Shown: positions 5,816-6,403 of the stretch, one piece after another
Numbering within the stretch: position 1 is the stretch's first letter
How the letters are laid out: each line of letters begins with the position of its first letter
NCBI GenBank assembly: GCA_937892315.1
Contig: CALAVF010000220.1
Coordinates: forward strand, 1-6,403
Reading direction: 5' to 3'
DNA length: 6,403 bases
Origin: an uncultured Prevotellaceae bacterium
Lineage (GTDB): Bacteria; Bacteroidota; Bacteroidia; Bacteroidales; Bacteroidaceae
Notes under the pieces: generated by a model
Seen by the model: the letters and a program-made list of their open reading frames with translations, nothing else
Database searches by the model: none
Told to the model about the DNA's origin: nothing
Translations under genes and position numbers: made by a program

Positions 5816-6316
5816 TTACTTTTTGAGTTGCCGTTCGTAGGCTTTCAGACGGGCGACAAGGCTTTGTTTCACGCCTGTGGAAGTATAGGTGGCGCCGCTT
5901 ATGGCATCCACGTCCTTCGTTAAGGCTTCGGCTGGAGTGAGACCGTTCCAGGTTTCGTAGAGGCCGCCTTCAACGACACGCTGGGCGAAACGAGGCGTTT
6001 CCTGGTTCTCCAGCAAAGCCACCTGTTGGATACGTCCTTCAGCATCCAAAGCTATTAATAAAGGTGTAGGGCCGTTGAAACCTTTCACTCCCTCGGAATA
6101 GGGCTCGGAAAAAAGCACCGTGCCGATTTTTTCGCCTTTGGCATTCTGGATTTCGTAAAACGCTGTGTCGATGGTTTTTGTCTTGGCGGCATCGCTATAG
6201 TAGGAGGTGATTTCCTCGACGGGAAGAGCTGGCCATTTCACTTTTTGGCCGCAACCTGAGATGCCCAACATTCCGGCGAGCAATACGCCGCCTACGATTC
6301 TTTGGATTGCGTTCAT
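5816..6316 (-). CDS. FMN-binding domain lipoprotein, putatively flavinylated
   Basis: This 166-residue lipoprotein carries an FMN-binding domain (PF04205 type) like those of NqrC and RnfG. The signal peptide MNAIQRIVGGVLLAGMLG leads to the lipobox ISGC (19-22), so Cys22 should be lipidated. The rest (about 30-166) is the FMN-binding fold. It ends in DAISGATYTSTGVK (137-150), which matches the ApbE recognition motif Dxx(S/T)GAT and makes Thr143 the probable site of covalent FMN. The protein is far shorter than NqrC or RnfG and lacks their membrane helix, so it is a single-domain extracytoplasmic flavoprotein. Its electron donor and acceptor are unknown. I chose the ATG at 6316. A longer reading to 6367 would add 17 residues before a complete signal peptide and would run through the predicted -7 box. 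The beta-barrel gene follows 65 bp downstream. No apbE, nqr or rnf gene is in the window. Confidence 0.88.
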   Translation of the reverse strand: MNAIQRIVGGVLLAGMLGISGCGQKVKWPALPVEEITSYYSDAAKTKTIDTAFYEIQNAKGEKIGTVLFSEPYSEGVKGFNGPTPLLIALDAEGRIQQVALLENQETPRFAQRVVEGGLYETWNGLTPAEALTKDVDAISGATYTSTGVKQSLVARLKAYERQLKK

Positions 6317-6341
6317 AGTCCTTGCTTTTTTAAAAATCGTG

Positions 6342-6367
6342 CAAAAATACTGAAAAACTTGCAACAA
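6342..6367 (-). promoter_or_regulatory. Predicted promoter of the FMN-binding lipoprotein gene
   Basis: On the minus strand TATTTTTG (6349 down to 6342) matches TAnnTTTG exactly. A TTG (6367-6365) lies 15 nt upstream, closer than ideal for a -33 element. Transcription would start near 6336, about 20 nt before the chosen ATG. This also argues against the longer start at 6367. An AAGGA (6323-6319) lies only 2 nt from the ATG, too close to be a good ribosome binding site. Confidence 0.55.
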
Positions 6368-6403
6368 TTAAACGATTAAACAACCAACAATTCAACAAAA
6401 ACC
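6365..6403. repeat. Degenerate 8-nt-period AT-rich spacer at the window edge
   Basis: From 6365 the plus strand can be divided into units of about 8 nt that each begin with C: CAATTAAA, CGATTAAA, CAACCAA (one base short), CAATTCAA and CAAAAACC. ATTAAAC recurs exactly 8 nt apart (6367-6373 and 6375-6381). It is less regular than the array beside tRNA-Lys but has the same period and A-rich character. It lies directly upstream of the lipoprotein promoter and may continue past the window end. Confidence 0.45.

Noticed and set aside
6317..6367. Longer N-terminus of the FMN-binding lipoprotein
   Set aside because: The 17 extra residues would precede a complete lipoprotein signal peptide and include the predicted -7 box, so the ATG at 6316 is preferred.

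Overview
The window looks like a piece of a Bacteroidales chromosome, probably Prevotellaceae or a close relative. Three things suggest this: a full-length bifunctional L-fucokinase/GDP-fucose pyrophosphorylase of the Bacteroides Fkp type, several promoter -7 boxes of the Bacteroidetes form TAnnTTTG, and few Shine-Dalgarno sequences. The family-level placement is inferred from protein style, not from a search.

Layout from left to right. A tRNA-Lys(UUU) lies on the minus strand and its 3' end is cut by the window edge. Its promoter and a roughly 70-nt leader follow. Next is an AT-rich array of 8-nt units, which sits between that promoter and the end of fkp. fkp (minus) is joined to an upstream AI-2E/PerM-type membrane protein gene (minus) by a 4-nt ATGA overlap, so the two form an operon. 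A 152-bp divergent intergenic region with two AT-rich inverted repeats separates this operon from rsmI (plus), which encodes a 16S rRNA 2'-O-methyltransferase. rsmI converges, with a 16-bp gap, on a minus-strand gene for a small outer-membrane beta-barrel protein. Upstream of that, on the same strand, is a gene for an FMN-binding lipoprotein carrying the DxxSGAT flavinylation motif. The window ends in a second, degenerate 8-nt-period AT-rich spacer.

How the genes fit together. Fkp salvages L-fucose into GDP-L-fucose for surface glycans. The coupled permease-like protein has no known role in that pathway, although the overlap implies co-expression. RsmI is translation housekeeping and appears to be unrelated. 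The lipoprotein and barrel form a likely two-gene cell-envelope unit, and the lipoprotein is a candidate ApbE-modified extracytoplasmic flavoprotein.

I found no CRISPR array, insertion sequence, phage gene or broken gene. Most of the window is ordinary core genome. The signals I consider worth following are the G-free periodic spacer after fkp, the operator-like repeats between the AI-2E gene and rsmI, and the solitary flavinylation-motif lipoprotein next to an outer-membrane barrel.
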